NCBI RefSeq assembly: GCF_031143425.1
Contig: NC_090448.1
Span: 333,882,177 to 333,946,176 of the forward strand
Length of the DNA stretch: 64,000 nucleotides
Source: Pleurodeles waltl
Taxonomy: Eukaryota; Chordata; Amphibia; Caudata; Salamandridae
Direction of reading: 5' to 3'
Positions 25,217 to 36,764 of this stretch are shown here, piece after piece. How positions within the stretch are numbered: the stretch's first letter is position 1; each line of letters starts with the position of its first letter. The position numbers and the translations under genes were made by a program. The notes under the pieces were generated by a model. That model worked only from the letters and a program-made list of their open reading frames with translations. It was not told where the DNA came from and did no database searches.

Positions 25217-27290
25217 ATGTCATCTAATAAGACAGGATTCAAACCTTGCGGAGCCTGTCATTGGCCGATATCGGTGACGGAACCTGCACCCTTGTCTGCC
25301 TGTAGTGTCTCGAGTGCGACCACAACTCTACATCATGTTCCAATTGCCACACCATGCACCGAAAGCTTTGAGAGAGCGGTCCCTAAAGGTCATGGCGGCC
25401 CGGCATGTGACTCTGTGCAAATCGAGGACCCGTTGAGAGAAATGTCCTGGGACCGGTTGCGGAGCCAGCAATCGTTATTGTTCCACTCCAAGTCATTGGG
25501 ACAGTCGGGTAAGTTAAGGCACAAGAAGAAGAGAAAGAAGTAGAAGAGGTCTTCGACTTTGCATTGTCCGTCAGCTGATGAGATGAATGAGCATCAACAG
25601 ACATCCAAGGCCTAGTTCCTCAGAGCCTGCGCCTGTGCCAACTCTGCACTTCCCTTACTTTCCGGGAGCCGGAGCGATCCCTGCCCAACTGAAGGAGTTT
25701 TAAGAGGCCATACGCCTCATTTTTTGGATGGCCCAACCCCACTGCCTTGCCTTTGGGGCTCGTTCAATCTGAGGGGGCCCCATCTGGTTCCACGTAGGCT
25801 GCTTTGGCTCCAGTGGGCCACCAGGAATCCATCCTTGGATCTGGACTAGGCGACGGTCGTACCAACTTGACCTGCACCGGCTCCAACATGGACCCTCCTG
25901 TTGCTGCCTGCACTCACCGGTGGAATCATCCCTTTTGTGATCCCTGACTATGACACGGGGCCAGAGGGCCGCCACATGATGCTTCATCTGACACCGGCAG
26001 GAATATTGCTTCCTAAATTGGAGCCTAAGCCCTATTCCCTTGGGCTAAGACTTGGGGAAGAATGGGAGGAGTTGTCAGACCCTGCAGAGTACCAGCCTTA
26101 CAGGGAAGACCCAACTATGGACTGGTGTGAGGACCTGGGTGAAGCCAGTGGACTGGATACTTATCCAGATACTGGTCTGCTTTCTCCCCTACCATGGGCA
26201 CTGAGTAAGGAGCTTCATATGCGATGATGGTGCGGAGGGCGTCTGAGGTCCTTGTTCTTTAGTTTCCTTCGGTGGCAGTCAAGACTAACATCTTGACAGA
26301 GGTGTTGGAACCGGGAGTTTCCTCATCAGAACCCCTTCTCCTGTTCAATGACGCCCTTACTGAAGTTCTGTTGGGGACTTTGGTCCAAACACAACACTGC
26401 GGCTCCTGTCAATAGGACAGTTTCACACTGCCCTGCCCCACGAGACCCAAACTTCCTCACCCAACACTCTACCCCCGGAGAGGTTTTTGGTCCAAACCTC
26501 AACATCCAAAGGTACATTCCCTACTGCCCTCCCGGAAAGGGAATTCAAAAGGCTGGACTATTTGGGGAAGAAGTTGCTTTCTTCTGACAGCCATGCATTG
26601 TTGTCTGTGAACACTGCATGCCTTTTGGGTCTTTACCTCCACACTCTGTGGGACAGGGTTGCTCAAGTGCTGCCAGAGGTCCCAGAAGAGGCCTGGGCCA
26701 TACTCCCTCAGGCTGTTGCCGCTGGGAGAGATGCAGAAAAGTTTGCAATAAGATGTGGACTTGGCATGACCTACTGACTGGGCAGAGCGGTTTTATTTAT
26801 GGTGGCCCTAAAGTGCCATGCAGATATGGCGCTGGAGCGCTTTAAGAACTCTGGGGCTACGGCCAAGTCCTTGGACCTCTTGGTGCCCCCCTCCCCTTCC
26901 ATCATCCCCAATCTGCTATTCACTTTTTTTAAGACTACAGAAGGGGTTTCCAGCTGTGCCAATTCACTCCCAGCCACCGAGCCATGCATGCTCCCCATCT
27001 TCTGCATGGCCGAGGGCACCGTACCCAAAAGCATTATGGGTCAGGTAGCCAGTGGTCTGGTCAGTCCACCCTCCCATCCCCACAGCTGCAGCCTCCCAGC
27101 CTTCCCTGCCATCATGGGCACCCAATTGGTGGCAGGACTCGCCATCACCTGCCCCACTGGCAGTTCCTGTAACATCGGGCGGGTGGTTGTTGCAGATTGT
27201 CCAAAGTGGCTACTTCCTCCTCTCCGAATGATCTCTCCCTCCATGTCAACATCCTACGACCAGCTGACTGAGGATCATCTGTCCCGCCTC
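25217..27290 (+). pseudogene. DIRS A gag-like ORF1, broken
   Basis: The ATG at 25217 opens 'SSNKTGFKPCGACH', matching the start of copy C ('SPKTGFKPCEDCH') with its Cys/His pairs. The frame is lost after about 25300 and the product continues in other frames. At 26070-26190 there is a 'YQPYREDPTMDWCEDLGEAS' block. From 26360 to 26777 there are 'FGPNLN', 'KRLDYLGKKLLSSDSH' and 'LLSVNTACLLGLYLHTLWD'. A segment 'HADMALERFKNSGATAKSL' follows near 26820. The role is structural (particle-forming) by analogy with retroelement gag; DIRS gag functions are poorly known. Confidence 0.75.
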
Positions 27291-28080
27291 GGCGAGGAAG
27301 TCTCTGTTCTCTTGGCCAAGGGAGCTATAGAGAGTTTTCCAGTGCCATAAGTATGGTATGGTTGCTATTTCTGCTACTTTCTGGTTCCAAAAGGGACAAA
27401 GGCCTTCGCCCTATTTTTGGTCTCCAAACCCTCAACTTCTTTCTCAAGAAAAATAAATTTAAAATGCTCACATTAGCTCAGGTCTTTCCTGTCCTGGACC
27501 CAGAAAACTGGATGGTAGCATTGGATTTGCAAGACGCATATTTCCACATTCCCATCCTGCCTACCATTATAGTGTGTGGTAGTTCACAAGCACTTTCAGC
27601 CCACTGTGCTTCCCTTTGGCCTTACCAGCGCCCTTTTGGTGTCCACCAAGGTGATGGCAGTGATCGCAGCTCATCTGTGGGGATCATGGGTGCCAGCCTT
27701 CTCTATCTCAACAACTGGCTCTTGAAGGCAAGCTCACCCCAGACTCACCTCCCACCTCTAGACATCCACTAGGGTTTATTATCAACATGCCAAAGTCACA
27801 CCTGAATCCCTCTCAGACGCTCCCTTTCATTGAAGCTGTTCTGGACACAGTGCAGTTTCGGGCATATCCTCCTGAATAGCAAGTCCAGGATATTCAGGCT
27901 ACGATATCGATGTTTCAGCTTCTATCCTGGATTTCGGTGAGACTGACTCTGAGTCTGATCGTTCTCATGACCTTCTGCATCCTCCTAGTGACACATGCCT
28001 GCTGGGATATTCAGGCTCTGCAGTGGGACCTGAAGTTTCAGTGGGCACAGCTTCAGGGAAATCTCACAACATGATTCAGA
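27240..28080 (+). pseudogene. DIRS A reverse transcriptase region, broken
   Basis: The N-terminal block 'YDQLTEDHLSRLGEEV' and 'LLAKGAIES' (27258-27340) is followed in another frame by 'DKGLRPIFGLQTLNFF' (27390), 'KFKMLTLAQV' and 'ALDLQDAYFHIPI' (27520-27555). After a further shift the polymerase motif reads 'YLNNWLLK' near 27705, where an active DIRS RT has YLDD-type Asp pairs, so both Asp are replaced by Asn. 'INMPKSHL' and a 'FIGAVLDTVQF' reading follow. At least three frameshifts separate these parts. Confidence 0.8.
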
Positions 28081-28800
28081 TCTCGGAGGGAACTGCGAAA
28101 GACCTGCAGTGGTGGCTAACAAACCACAATTGGGTCAGAAGATGACCCCTCTCCCTTCCCCAACCAGAACTCGCAGTAGTGACAGATGTATCACTCCTTG
28201 GATGGTGGGGCCATCTGGGAGAGGTGGATATCAAAGGACTTTGGTCTCCAGCAGAATCAGGACTCCACATCAACATGCTGGAGCTCTGAGCGATGTAACC
28301 GGCATTGAAAGCCTTTCTACCCTCCATCAAGGGAAGGCTGGTGCAGGTGTTCACAGATAACCTCTCTGCCATGTGGTACTGCAAGAAACAGGGCGGGATG
28401 GAGTTGTGGATCCTTTGTCAAGAGTCCCTGTGTCTCTGGACTGGGCTGGAACAACAGGGCATTTCCCTGGTGGTTCCACACCTGGCAGGTTCTCTGAATG
28501 CCACGGCAGACAAACTCAGCTGTTGATGCCTAGTGGATCACAAATTGCATCTCCAGTCGGAGGTGGCACAAGCCCTCTTTCAGCATTGGAGAGGGCTTTG
28601 TTTGGATATGTTCACCACCTCCAAGGATGTGCAGTGTCAGCAGTTTTGCACAATGGAGTTTCCAAACTGGCTCTCACTCGGAAACGCTTTTTTGCTCGAG
28701 TGGAGCTCAGGCCTCCTGTATGCCTTCCCGCCCATACCACTCCTGCCCAGAGTTCTCCAAAAGATCAGAAATGACCAGGCCCTAGTATTTGTGTAGCTCT
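28080..28800 (+). pseudogene. DIRS A RNase H and methylase-like region, broken
   Basis: RNase H blocks are 'KAFLPSIKGRLVQVFTDN' (28305-28360; D in TDN is a typical catalytic position), 'AMWYCKKQGG', and 'HLAGSLNATADKLS' (28480-28524). The downstream part reads 'VAQALFQHWRGLCLDMFTT' and 'LLYAFPPIPLLPRVLQKIRN' (28560-28775). The latter belongs to the methyltransferase-like domain that follows RNase H in DIRS elements. The frame stops once between the two parts and is open from 28533 to 28796. Confidence 0.75.
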
Positions 28801-28929
28801 GGACTAGGCACGGAGAGTCTGGTATCCCGATCTACTGAGCATGGCCACCGATTCACTGATCAGACTGCCCCTTCTGGATGATCTTCTGTTGCAGCAGCAG
28901 GGGAGGTTTTTTCACCCTAACCTGTCCAA

Positions 28930-29966
28930 TCTCCCCCTTCTTGTGTGGAGATTGAACAGCAGCAATTGACAGCTTTCAGCCTTCCTCCCAAAGTCTGTCC
29001 GGGACCCAGGTGTTCCTCCACCAAGACAATATACACCTGTTATTGGAAGACATTTGTGGCATGGTATGCAGAGAAACATGTTGATCCTCTTTCTGCTCCC
29101 TTTTCTGAAGTCTTAATCTTTTTTTTTTTCGCCTGCTCAGCAGGGCTCTGCTCTGGGCACTCTGGCAGGTTATTTTTCTGCTCTTTCTGCCTTGCAGCTG
29201 CCTGACCCAACTCTTCTTTTTCAAGTCCCTTATTGTACATAGGTTCCTCAAGGGTCTTGTTCATCTTTTCCCTCCTTCACCATTTATAATGCCTCAGTAG
29301 GATCTTAGCTGGTCTTAACCTTCTTAATGTGTGCTTCCTTTGAGCCTCTCCACTATTGTCTCCTCAGGCTTCTGACACTGAAAACAGGCTTTCCTGTGGC
29401 AATTACATCTGTCCACCGAGTGAGTGATCTGTAGGCATTATCATCTAAGCCGCCTTACCTACCAGTTTACTCTGATAAAATGGTACTTCACACAAGAGCC
29501 CTTCTTGTGCCAAAAGTTGTCACCCCATTTCATGCATGCCAAGCAATCACACCGCCTACATTTTTCACTCCTCCACATCCCTCAAAAGAAGTGGAGCAAC
29601 ACCATCTGCACCCAAAAAGAGCATTGTCATTCTACCTTGACCGCACACAAGAGTTCCGGGTGGATGACCAACTCTTGGCAGGATATGTTGGTGCGAAGAA
29701 AGTTGTACAGTGCAGAAGTGACCACATCGACATGGGTCATGCTCTGTATTAAAATGTGCTGCTCATTGGCTAAGAAGCAACCGCCTGACGACTTGTGTAT
29801 TCATTCCACCAAAGCTAAAGCTGTGACCTCTGCGTTAGCATGCAGAGTTCTGGTCCTGGACATCTGCCAGGCAGCAACATGGGCATTTCTGCACACATTT
29901 ATCAAACACTACTGCCTGGACACTCAGGTCCTTAGTGATGGGCACTTTGCCCATTTGGTCTTGTAA
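28930..29966 (+). pseudogene. DIRS A tyrosine recombinase, broken
   Basis: The start 'VEIEQQQLTAFSLPPKV' matches copy B at 51440. The core-binding part includes 'STKTIYTCYWKTFVAWYAEKHVDPL' (29018-29090). The catalytic part begins with 'ITSVHRVSDL' (about 29405), where active copies usually have SARR, so the first catalytic Arg context is altered. It continues with 'VVTPFHACQ', 'RALSFYLDRTQEFRVDDQL', then after a stop and shift at 29752 'LAKKQPPDD', 'IHSTKAKAVTSALA' (HxxR position reads K) and 'ATWAFLHTFIKHYCLD', which holds the catalytic Tyr. The enzyme would cut and join circular DNA; here it is inactive. Confidence 0.85.
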
Positions 29967-30034
29967 GACTTCCTTGTTTGGAACTGGTTCGCAGACCCAC
30001 CTTCGGGGAGGTATTGCTTGGGTATCTATTCAGA

Positions 30035-30137
30035 GGTAAGAAATCTGCAGCTAGAAGTCTCTATCAGATGAGCTAGTTTCTTCCCTTCGCTAACACCTTA
30101 TTTGGTAGAGACTATATGTAGCTGCAGATTCCTTACC
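30035..30137. repeat. DIRS A internal complementary region
   Basis: Arm 1 (30035-30066) is the reverse complement of the left terminus at 24897-24930. Arm 2 (30103-30137) is a direct copy of the same terminus. Between them 'GCTAGTTTCTTCCCTTCGC' is the complement of the right terminus at about 30410-30434. Sequences complementary to both element ends, placed just before the right repeat, are the hallmark of DIRS elements and template the joining of the ends. Confidence 0.85.
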
Positions 30138-30204
30138 GACCCACACTTCCTACCCCCTCTGTGAACGGATTTCTAGGGATAGCGTTGAACCCTTTCAGGG
30201 TTCT

Positions 30205-30434
30205 AGTTGTTCACACCAGTGGTCAGTACACTTCATGGCTTCGCGCTTCTGGTGTGGAAAGTTGTGAAAAGTAACTGATATCAGCGTACCTGGGTGACGC
30301 CTATATAGGTACCGCAATGTCACTTCCAGCATGGATAATGCAAACAACGCACACAGAGCCCATTGATGACACCTGATGGCATGCAAGAGTACTACTCATG
30401 AAAATAAGGCATTACCGAAGGTAAATAACTTGTT
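30205..30434 (-). repeat. Right inverted terminal repeat of DIRS A
   Basis: This is the inverted counterpart of 24893-25135, ending 'GCATTACCGAAGGTAAATAA' then CTTGTTC. Pairing is imperfect with small gaps, consistent with an old copy. Confidence 0.75.
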
Positions 30435-30439
30435 CATTA

Positions 30440-31290
30440 AGGTGCATCATAGAATTCCAGTTGGAGAAAAAGGGGTAGTAGCACATAGTTCTCAGTCATT
30501 AGCTTTGAGATTCAAAGAGGGACCTAAAGTCTGTGATCTTGCAGAATATATGCAGGTATTCTTCTAGAAGGTGAAAGAAAGGTAAAATATCAGAAATACT
30601 GCTGTCCAAATTTGGAATGAAGAGCTCTTCCAAAATTCAGAATACATCTCTTACTGGCTTCTTCCAATGGTGTAGCTTTTATGACAGTGCTATCTATCCG
30701 GATATGGCCTCTATTCCTCAAGAACGTTTGACTACTCTGCAGGGAGAGCATGTGGAAGAATTAAGAACAGCTAACCAACGCTATCAAAGGAAAAGAATTC
30801 TACTCAATAATTGTCCCTAAAAGCGTGTGACCTCTTCCCCAATGCTAAAAACAACAAATGTTCAGGGTGCAAGACTGGTGTGATCTACATGGTTGCCACA
30901 GCCTTCTAGAAAACTGTTGTTGCTAAAAATCCATGTACACTCGCTGACTCCTCTTATCCTACTCTGGAAGCTGAAGGTTTGCTCTCAGCCCTCATGCTGC
31001 CCAGCTTGTGTAATCCACTTTTGCTACTGAGTGCATCTGCATATGATAGAGCCCTCGTCTGGGTAATTGAATCTTACAGCCATGTGTATTGTCACCAACA
31101 TCATCTGCTTGCTGGTGCTCAGCGACATGTTCATTGCCTTCTTCTGTGAGGCCTTCACATTTCCAGCTGGCTGAACGTGAGTAGGGTGGTGTCTGTCAGG
31201 GGAGTCTGCTTTTTAATGTAGTGTCTGGTAATAAGTACATGTGCTTCTTAAATTTAAAAGAGAGACTATGTTCACTTCAAAGCAAGGTAC
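30440..31290. other. Unassigned DNA
   Basis: No domain is recognised. Short frames near 30376-30567 and 30617-30820 have no motif that I can assign. Confidence 0.45.
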
Positions 31291-31294
31291 TGTA

Positions 31295-31616
31295 CTTCTT
31301 ATGGGCGACACACTGAAGCATATAAAAAGTGATTATGGAATGCTTGAATTAATCACAGCCACTGGTAATTACTCAGGCTGCATCCCAGTCCATTGATATT
31401 TTGCCCACCAGCCCACCCCAGTTTGGACCCAGCCATATACAAACCACTCTTGACCCTGCTTAAATGGGAACAGGCAAGTCTGAACTGTCAGGCCGTCCCT
31501 GAACCGGAACACAATCAACCTACGACCGATTTCACCCTGATTACGGCTTATCAACCAGATTCAGCTTGGTTCCAGTAACAGGGAGCGCACGACCCACGTC
31601 TGGGGCATACCTGTCC
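31295..31616 (-). repeat. Satellite-2-like monomer 1
   Basis: This is one unit of a ~315-base repeat with landmarks 'GTGATTATGGAATGCTTGAA', 'CAGTTTGGACCCAGCCATAT' and 'GACCCACGTCTGGGG'. It continues at 32152 after a hAT-type insertion. The hammerhead position on the minus strand (about 31555-31510) is decayed: the CTGATGA box reads TTGATAA, while GAAA and GTC remain. The strand is given as that of the ribozyme. Confidence 0.75.
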
Positions 31617-31624
31617 TGTTAAGG

Positions 31625-32143
31625 CAGGAGCGGCTCAAGTGGCTTTGTCGGGGCAGGGCGGGGGGGAGGGGCACAGGAGAAAATTAATTAAAAAAAAAAA
31701 AATCACTTAACTGCTTTGCTCCCACGCCGCTCCTTCTCTTGTCGCTGCTGCAGGCACAGGCTCCCAGCCTGCCCTGCCCCCAATCCTGACAACGCTCAGA
31801 GCAGCGTCAGGATTGGCTAGGAGCGCCCAGCCAGGGGGCTCCCAGGCAGACTGGAAGCCTGTTAAGGCTCTCTCCAGCCCAGCAACCCTGTTGCTGGGCT
31901 GGAGAGAGCCCTGTGCGCATGTGTGTTTGGCCAGCTCGAGATGGCCGGCCAAACACACATGCGCTCTGAGGGGAGTACACAGTGCACTCCCCTCAGCTTG
32001 TCACCCCCAATGCCCTGCCCCTTTCAATGGAAAGAATAATAAACAGAGTTTATTATACTTTCCATGTAAAAGGATTTGCAGCGGTTGCTGCTGGCGGGGG
32101 GGGGGCGCGAAGCTCCTCCGCCCAAACGGAAGAGCTGCGCCTG
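31625..32143. mobile_element. Non-autonomous hAT-type element, copy 1 (519 bases)
   Basis: Terminal inverted repeats read CAGGAGCGGCTC (left) and CAGGCGCAGCTC (right, inverted). The flanking 8 bases are TGTTAAGG and CATTAAGG, six of eight identical, as expected for an old hAT 8-base duplication. The inside is a chain of hairpins: 31781-31815 (bulged), 31866-31886 with 31890-31910 (21 bases perfect), 31915-31932 with 31947-31964 (18 perfect), 31966-31976 with 31986-31996 (11 perfect), and 32028-32044 with 32048-32064 (17, one mismatch). No transposase. It sits in satellite-2-like monomer 1. A related copy lies at 53211-53695. Confidence 0.8.
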
Positions 32144-32151
32144 CATTAAGG

Positions 32152-32516
32152 GCAACAAAAACACTGACATAAACGGAAAGTGATGGATGGAATGCTTGAA
32201 TTAATCTCAGCCACTTGTATTTACTCAGGCTGCATCCCGTCCATTGTTGTTTTGCCCACTAGGCCATCTCAGTTTGGACCCAGCCATATGCAAATCAGCC
32301 TTGACCTTGCTAAAATGGGAACAGTCCGGCCCGAACTGCCAACCCTCCCTCAGCTTGGTTCTACTAACAGTGTGCACAGGAGCCACGTTTTGTAATACTT
32401 GTCCCATTAAGAGCAACACAATGAAGCAAACAAAAAGTGATGGTGGAATGATTGAATTCATTTCAGCCTCTGGTAATTATTTGAGCCTCACCCAAGTCCA
32501 TTGTTATTTTGCACAC
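32152..32516 (-). repeat. Satellite-2-like monomer 2 and start of monomer 3
   Basis: Monomer 2 repeats the landmarks of monomer 1 at 'GATGGATGGAATGC' (32182) and 'CAGTTTGGACCCAGCC' (32270), with an octamer ATGCAAAT at 32288. It lacks about 60 bases that would hold the hammerhead. Monomer 3 starts near 32415 and is cut at 32516 by the Gmr1-like element, resuming at 42905. Confidence 0.75.
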
Positions 32517-35184
32517 TGTAGGAAGTTGGCTCTGTATATACTATTTCAAAGTAAGAAATAGTGTGCAGAGTCCAAGGGTTCCCCTTAGAGGTAAGATAGT
32601 GGCAAAAAGAGATAATTCCAATGCTCTATTTTGTGGTAGTGTGGTCGAGCAGTAGGCTTATCAGAGGGTAGTGTTAAGCATTTGTTGTACACACACAGGA
32701 AATAAATGAGGAACACACACTCAAAAGACAATTCCAGGCCAATAGGTTTTTATATAGAAAAATATATTTTCTTAGTTTATTTTATGAACCACAGGTTCAA
32801 AATTTACAAACAATACTTTAAATGAAAGGTATTTCACTCAGGTATCTTCGGAACTTTGAATTATCACAATAGCATGTACAGTTTTGGCAAACATTGCAAT
32901 AAGCTATTTTAAAAGTGGACACAGTGCAAAAAATCAACAGTTCCTGGGGGAGGTAAGTAAATGTTAAGTTCACAGGTAAGTAAAACACTTACAGGGTTCA
33001 AAGTTGGGTCCAAGGTAGCCCACCGTTAGGGGTTCAAGGCAACCCCAAAGTTACCACACCAGCAGCTCAGGGCCGGTCAGGTGCAGAGGTCAAAGTGGTG
33101 CCCAAAACACATAGGCTTCAATGGAAATAGGGGGGCCCCGGTTCCAGTCTGCCAGCAGGTAAGAACCCGTGACTTCGGAGGGGAGACCAGGGGGGTTTTG
33201 TAGGGCTGCGGGGGGACACAAGCAGGCACAGAAAGTACACCCTCAGCAGCATAGGGGCGGCCGGGTGCAGAGTACAAACAGGCGTCTGGTTTTCAATAGG
33301 AATCAATGGGGAGCCCCGGGGGGTCTCTTCAACGATGCAGGCAGGCACAGGTGGGGCTCCTCGGGGTAGCCACCACCTGGGCTAGGCATAGGGCCGCCTG
33401 GGGGTCGCTCCTGCACTGGAGTTGGATTCCTTCAGGTCCTGGGGGTGCAGTGTGTTTTCCAGGCGTCAGGTTCTTTGAAGCAGGCAGTCGCGGTCAGGGG
33501 GCGCCTCTGGATTTCCTCTGCAGGCGTCGCTGTGGGGGCTCAGGGGGGTCAACTCTGGCTACTCACAGGCTCGCAGTCGCCGGGGAGTCCTCCCTGTAGT
33601 GTTAGTTTTCCACAGGTCGAGCTGGGAGCGTCTGGTCCAGAGTGGAAAGTCTCACGCTTCCGGTGGGAAACATGTGGTCTTTAAAAGTTGCTTCTTTGTT
33701 GCAAAAGTTGCAGTTTCTTGACAGGGCCGCTGTTCTCGGGAGCTTCTTGGTCCTTTGGATGCAGGGTAGTCCTCTGAGGCTTCAGAGGTCGCTGGACCCT
33801 GTTGGATGCGTCGCTGTTGCAGTTTTCTTCGAAGTAGGGAGACAGGCCGGTGGGGCTGGGGCCAAATCAGTTGTCGTCTCCGTCTTCACTGCAGGGCTTC
33901 AGGTCAGCAGTCCTTCTTCTTCTTTAGGTTGCAGGAATCTATCTTCCTTAGTTCTGGGAGCCCCTAAATACTCAATTTTGGGGTGTGTTTAGGTCTGGGA
34001 GGGCAGTAGCCAATGGCTACTGGCCCTGAGGGTGGCTATACCCACTTTGTGCCTCCTCCCTGTGGGGAGGGGGGCACATCCCTAATCCTATTGGGGGAAT
34101 CCTCCATCTGCAAGATGGAGGATTTCTAAAAGTCAGAGTCACCTCAGCTCAGGACACCTTAGGGGTTGTCCTGACTGGGCAGTGACTCCTCCTTGTTTTT
34201 CTCATTATCTCCTCCAGCCTTGCCGCCAAAAGTGGGGGCAGTGGCCGGAGGGGCGGGCATCTCCACTAGCTGGGATGCCCTGTGGCACTGTAACAAAAGT
34301 GGTGAGCCTTTGAGGATCACCGCCAGGTGTTAAAGTTCCTGCAGGGGGAGGTGAGAAGCACCTCCATCCAGTAGAGGCTTTGTTCCTGGCCACAAAGTGA
34401 CAAAGGCACTCTCCCCATGTGGCCAGCAACATGTCTGGTGTGTGGCAGGCTGGCAAAAACTAGTCAGCCCACACTGGTAGTCTGGTATGTTTTCAGGGGG
34501 CATCTCTAAGATGCCCTCTGGGTATATTTCACAATGAAATGTACACTGGCATTAGTGTGCATTTATTGTGCTGAGAAGTTTGATACCAAATTTCACAGTT
34601 TTCAGTGTAGCCATTATGGTGCTGTGGAGTTCGTGTTTGACAGACTCCCAGACCATATACTCTTATGGCTACCCTGCACTTACAATGTGTACGGTTTTGC
34701 TTAGACACTGTTTGGGCATAGTGCTCATGCACCTATGCCCTCACCTGTGGTATAATGCACCCTGCCTTAGGGCTGTAAGGCCTGCTAGAGGGGTGACTTA
34801 TCTATGCCATAGGCAGTGTGAGGTTGGCATGGCACTCTGAGGGGGGTGCCATGTCGACGTAGTCATTTTCTCCCCACCAGCACACACAAGCTGGCAAGCA
34901 GTGTGTATGTGCTGAGTGAGGGATCCCCAGGGTGGCATAAGATATGCTGCAGCCCTTAGAGACCTTCCCTGGCATCAGGGCCCTTGGTACCAGGGGTACC
35001 AGTTACAAGGGACTTACCTGGATGCCAGGGTTGTGCCAATTGTGGAGACAAAGGTACAGTTTAGGGAAAGAACACTGGTGCTGGGGCCTGGTTAGCAGGC
35101 CTCAGCAAACTTTCAAATCATAACTTTGCATCAGCAAAGGCAAAAAGTCAGGGGGTAACCATGCCAAGGAGGCATTTCCTTACA
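32517..35184 (-). mobile_element. 3' LTR of the Gmr1-like element
   Basis: In the sense of the element it starts TGTAAGGAAATGCC (at 35184) and ends CTTCCTACA (at 32517). It is colinear with 40242-42899. It has no protein motif, although antisense and sense frames of 60-120 codons occur. Confidence 0.92.
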
Positions 35185-35187
35185 CAA

Positions 35188-35201
35188 CCCCCCCCACCCC
35201 C
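35188..35201 (-). other. Polypurine tract
   Basis: On the minus strand a G-rich run (GGGGGTGGGGGGGG), three bases before the 3' LTR start, is at the position where second-strand synthesis is primed. Confidence 0.7.
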
Positions 35202-35241
35202 AAACGAAAGAGGATGGGACTAACCTTTCCCAAGAGAGGCT

Positions 35242-36764
35242 TCATTTTCTAAGTGGAAGAACCTGGAAAAGGCCTCCTGCATTGGCATGGGCAGTCCCAG
35301 GTCTGTGTTCCACTATAAAGTCCATTCCCTGTAGAGAGATGGACCACCTCAACAGTTTTGGATTTTCACCTTTCATTTGCATTAGCCATCGGAGAGGTCT
35401 GTGGTCAGTTTGAACTACAAAGTGAGTACCAAAGAGGTATGGTCTCAGCTTCTTCAGGGACCAAACCACAGCAAAGGACTCCCTCTCAATGGCACTCCAA
35501 CGCTGCTCCCTGGGGAGTAACCTTCTGCTAATGAAAGCAACAGGCTGGTCAAGGCCATCACCATTTGTTTGGGACAAAACTGCCCCTATCCCATGTTCAG
35601 AGGCATCAGTCTGCACAATGAACTGCTTGGAGTAATCTAGAGCTTTGAGAACTGGTGCTGTGCACATAGCTTGTTTCAGGGTGTCAAAGGCCTGTTGGCA
35701 TTCTATAGTCCAGTTTACCTTCTTGGGCATCTTCTTAGAGGTAAGTTCTGTGAGGGGTGTCACTATGGATCCATATCCCTTTGCAACCCTCCTGTAGGAA
35801 CCAGTCAAGCCAAGCAATGCCCTGACTTGAGTCTGGGTTTTTGGAGCTACCCAGTCCACAATAGTCTGGATTTTGGGTTGGAGTGGCTGAACTTGGCCTC
35901 CACCTACAAGGTGTCCCAAGTAAACCACAGTACCCTGCCCTATCTGACATTTGGATGCCTTGATAGAGAGGCCTGCTGCTTGCAGGGCCTGCAAAACCTT
36001 CTTCAGGTGGACCAGGTGATCCTGCCAGCTGGAGCTAAAGACAGCAATATCATCAAGATAAGCTACACTAAAGGACTCCAAGCCAGCAAGGACTTGATTT
36101 ACCAACCTTTGGAAGGTGGCAGGGGTATTCTTTAAGCCAAAGGGCATCACAGTAAACTGGTAATGCCCATCAGGAGTGGAGAATGCTGTCTTTTCTTTTG
36201 CTCCTGGTGCCATTTGTATTTGCCAGTACCCTGCTGTCAAGTCAAAGGTACTGAAGTATCTGGCAGCACCCAATTTATCAATTAGCTTATCTGCTCTTGG
36301 AATGGGATGGGCATCTGTCTTGGTGACAGAATTAAGTCCTCTGTAGTCCACACAAAACTTCATCTCTCTCTTGACATCCTTGGTGTGAGGTTTGGGGACT
36401 AAGACCACTGGGCTAGCCCAGGGGCTGTCAGAGTGCTCAATGACTCCCAATTCCAGCATCTTGTGGACTTCCACCTTGATGCTTTCCTTAACTTGGTCAG
36501 ACTGTCTAAAGAATTTGTTTTTGACAGACATGCTGTCTCCTGTGTCCAAATCATGGGTACACAGGTGTATCTGACCAGGGGTTAGGGAAAAGAGCTCAGC
36601 AAACGGTTGTAGGACTTTCCTACAGTCAGCTTGCTGTTGGCCAGAGAGGGTGTCTGAATAGATCACTTCATCTACTGAGCCATCTTTAGGGTCAGTAGAG
36701 AGGAGATCAGGGAGAGGTTCACTCTCAGCTTCCTTGTCCTCATCTGTAACTATTAACATGTTTA
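35242..36764 (-). pseudogene. Gmr1-like reverse transcriptase and RNase H
   Basis: This is part of a long open frame (37080-35242, 612 codons) that begins with the integrase C-terminus. RT motifs are 'WASPVVLVPKPH', 'FCVDYRGLN' (residues 242-250 of the frame), 'FSTFDLTAGYWQI', 'VMPFGLKNTPATFQ' and the catalytic 'YLDD' at residues 341-344. RNase H follows with 'TDASEHGIGAVLSQ' (491-504), 'ERESFAVVWSLKKLRPYLFG' and 'QTDHRPL'. The terminal motif reads 'NAGGLFQ' where relatives have NADxLSR, so an expected acidic residue is Gly. The RT motifs themselves look intact, but the frame cannot be expressed with the upstream part because of a TAG near 37104-37102. Confidence 0.93.

Larger units (their letters stand above)
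24893..30434 (+). mobile_element. DIRS-type retrotransposon, copy A, nearly full length
   Basis: About 5.5 kb, bounded by inverted terminal repeats, with gag-like, RT-RNase H-methylase-like and tyrosine recombinase regions in order and an internal complementary region before the right terminus. This is the diagnostic plan of DIRS elements, which integrate through a tyrosine recombinase instead of a DDE integrase and make no target duplication. All coding regions are interrupted, so the copy is dead. Copies B (47396), C (60839), D (2667) and E (57800) are present in the same window. Confidence 0.88.

Noticed and set aside
35671..36135. 154-codon plus-strand frame
   Set aside because: Antisense shadow of the Gmr1-like reverse transcriptase.
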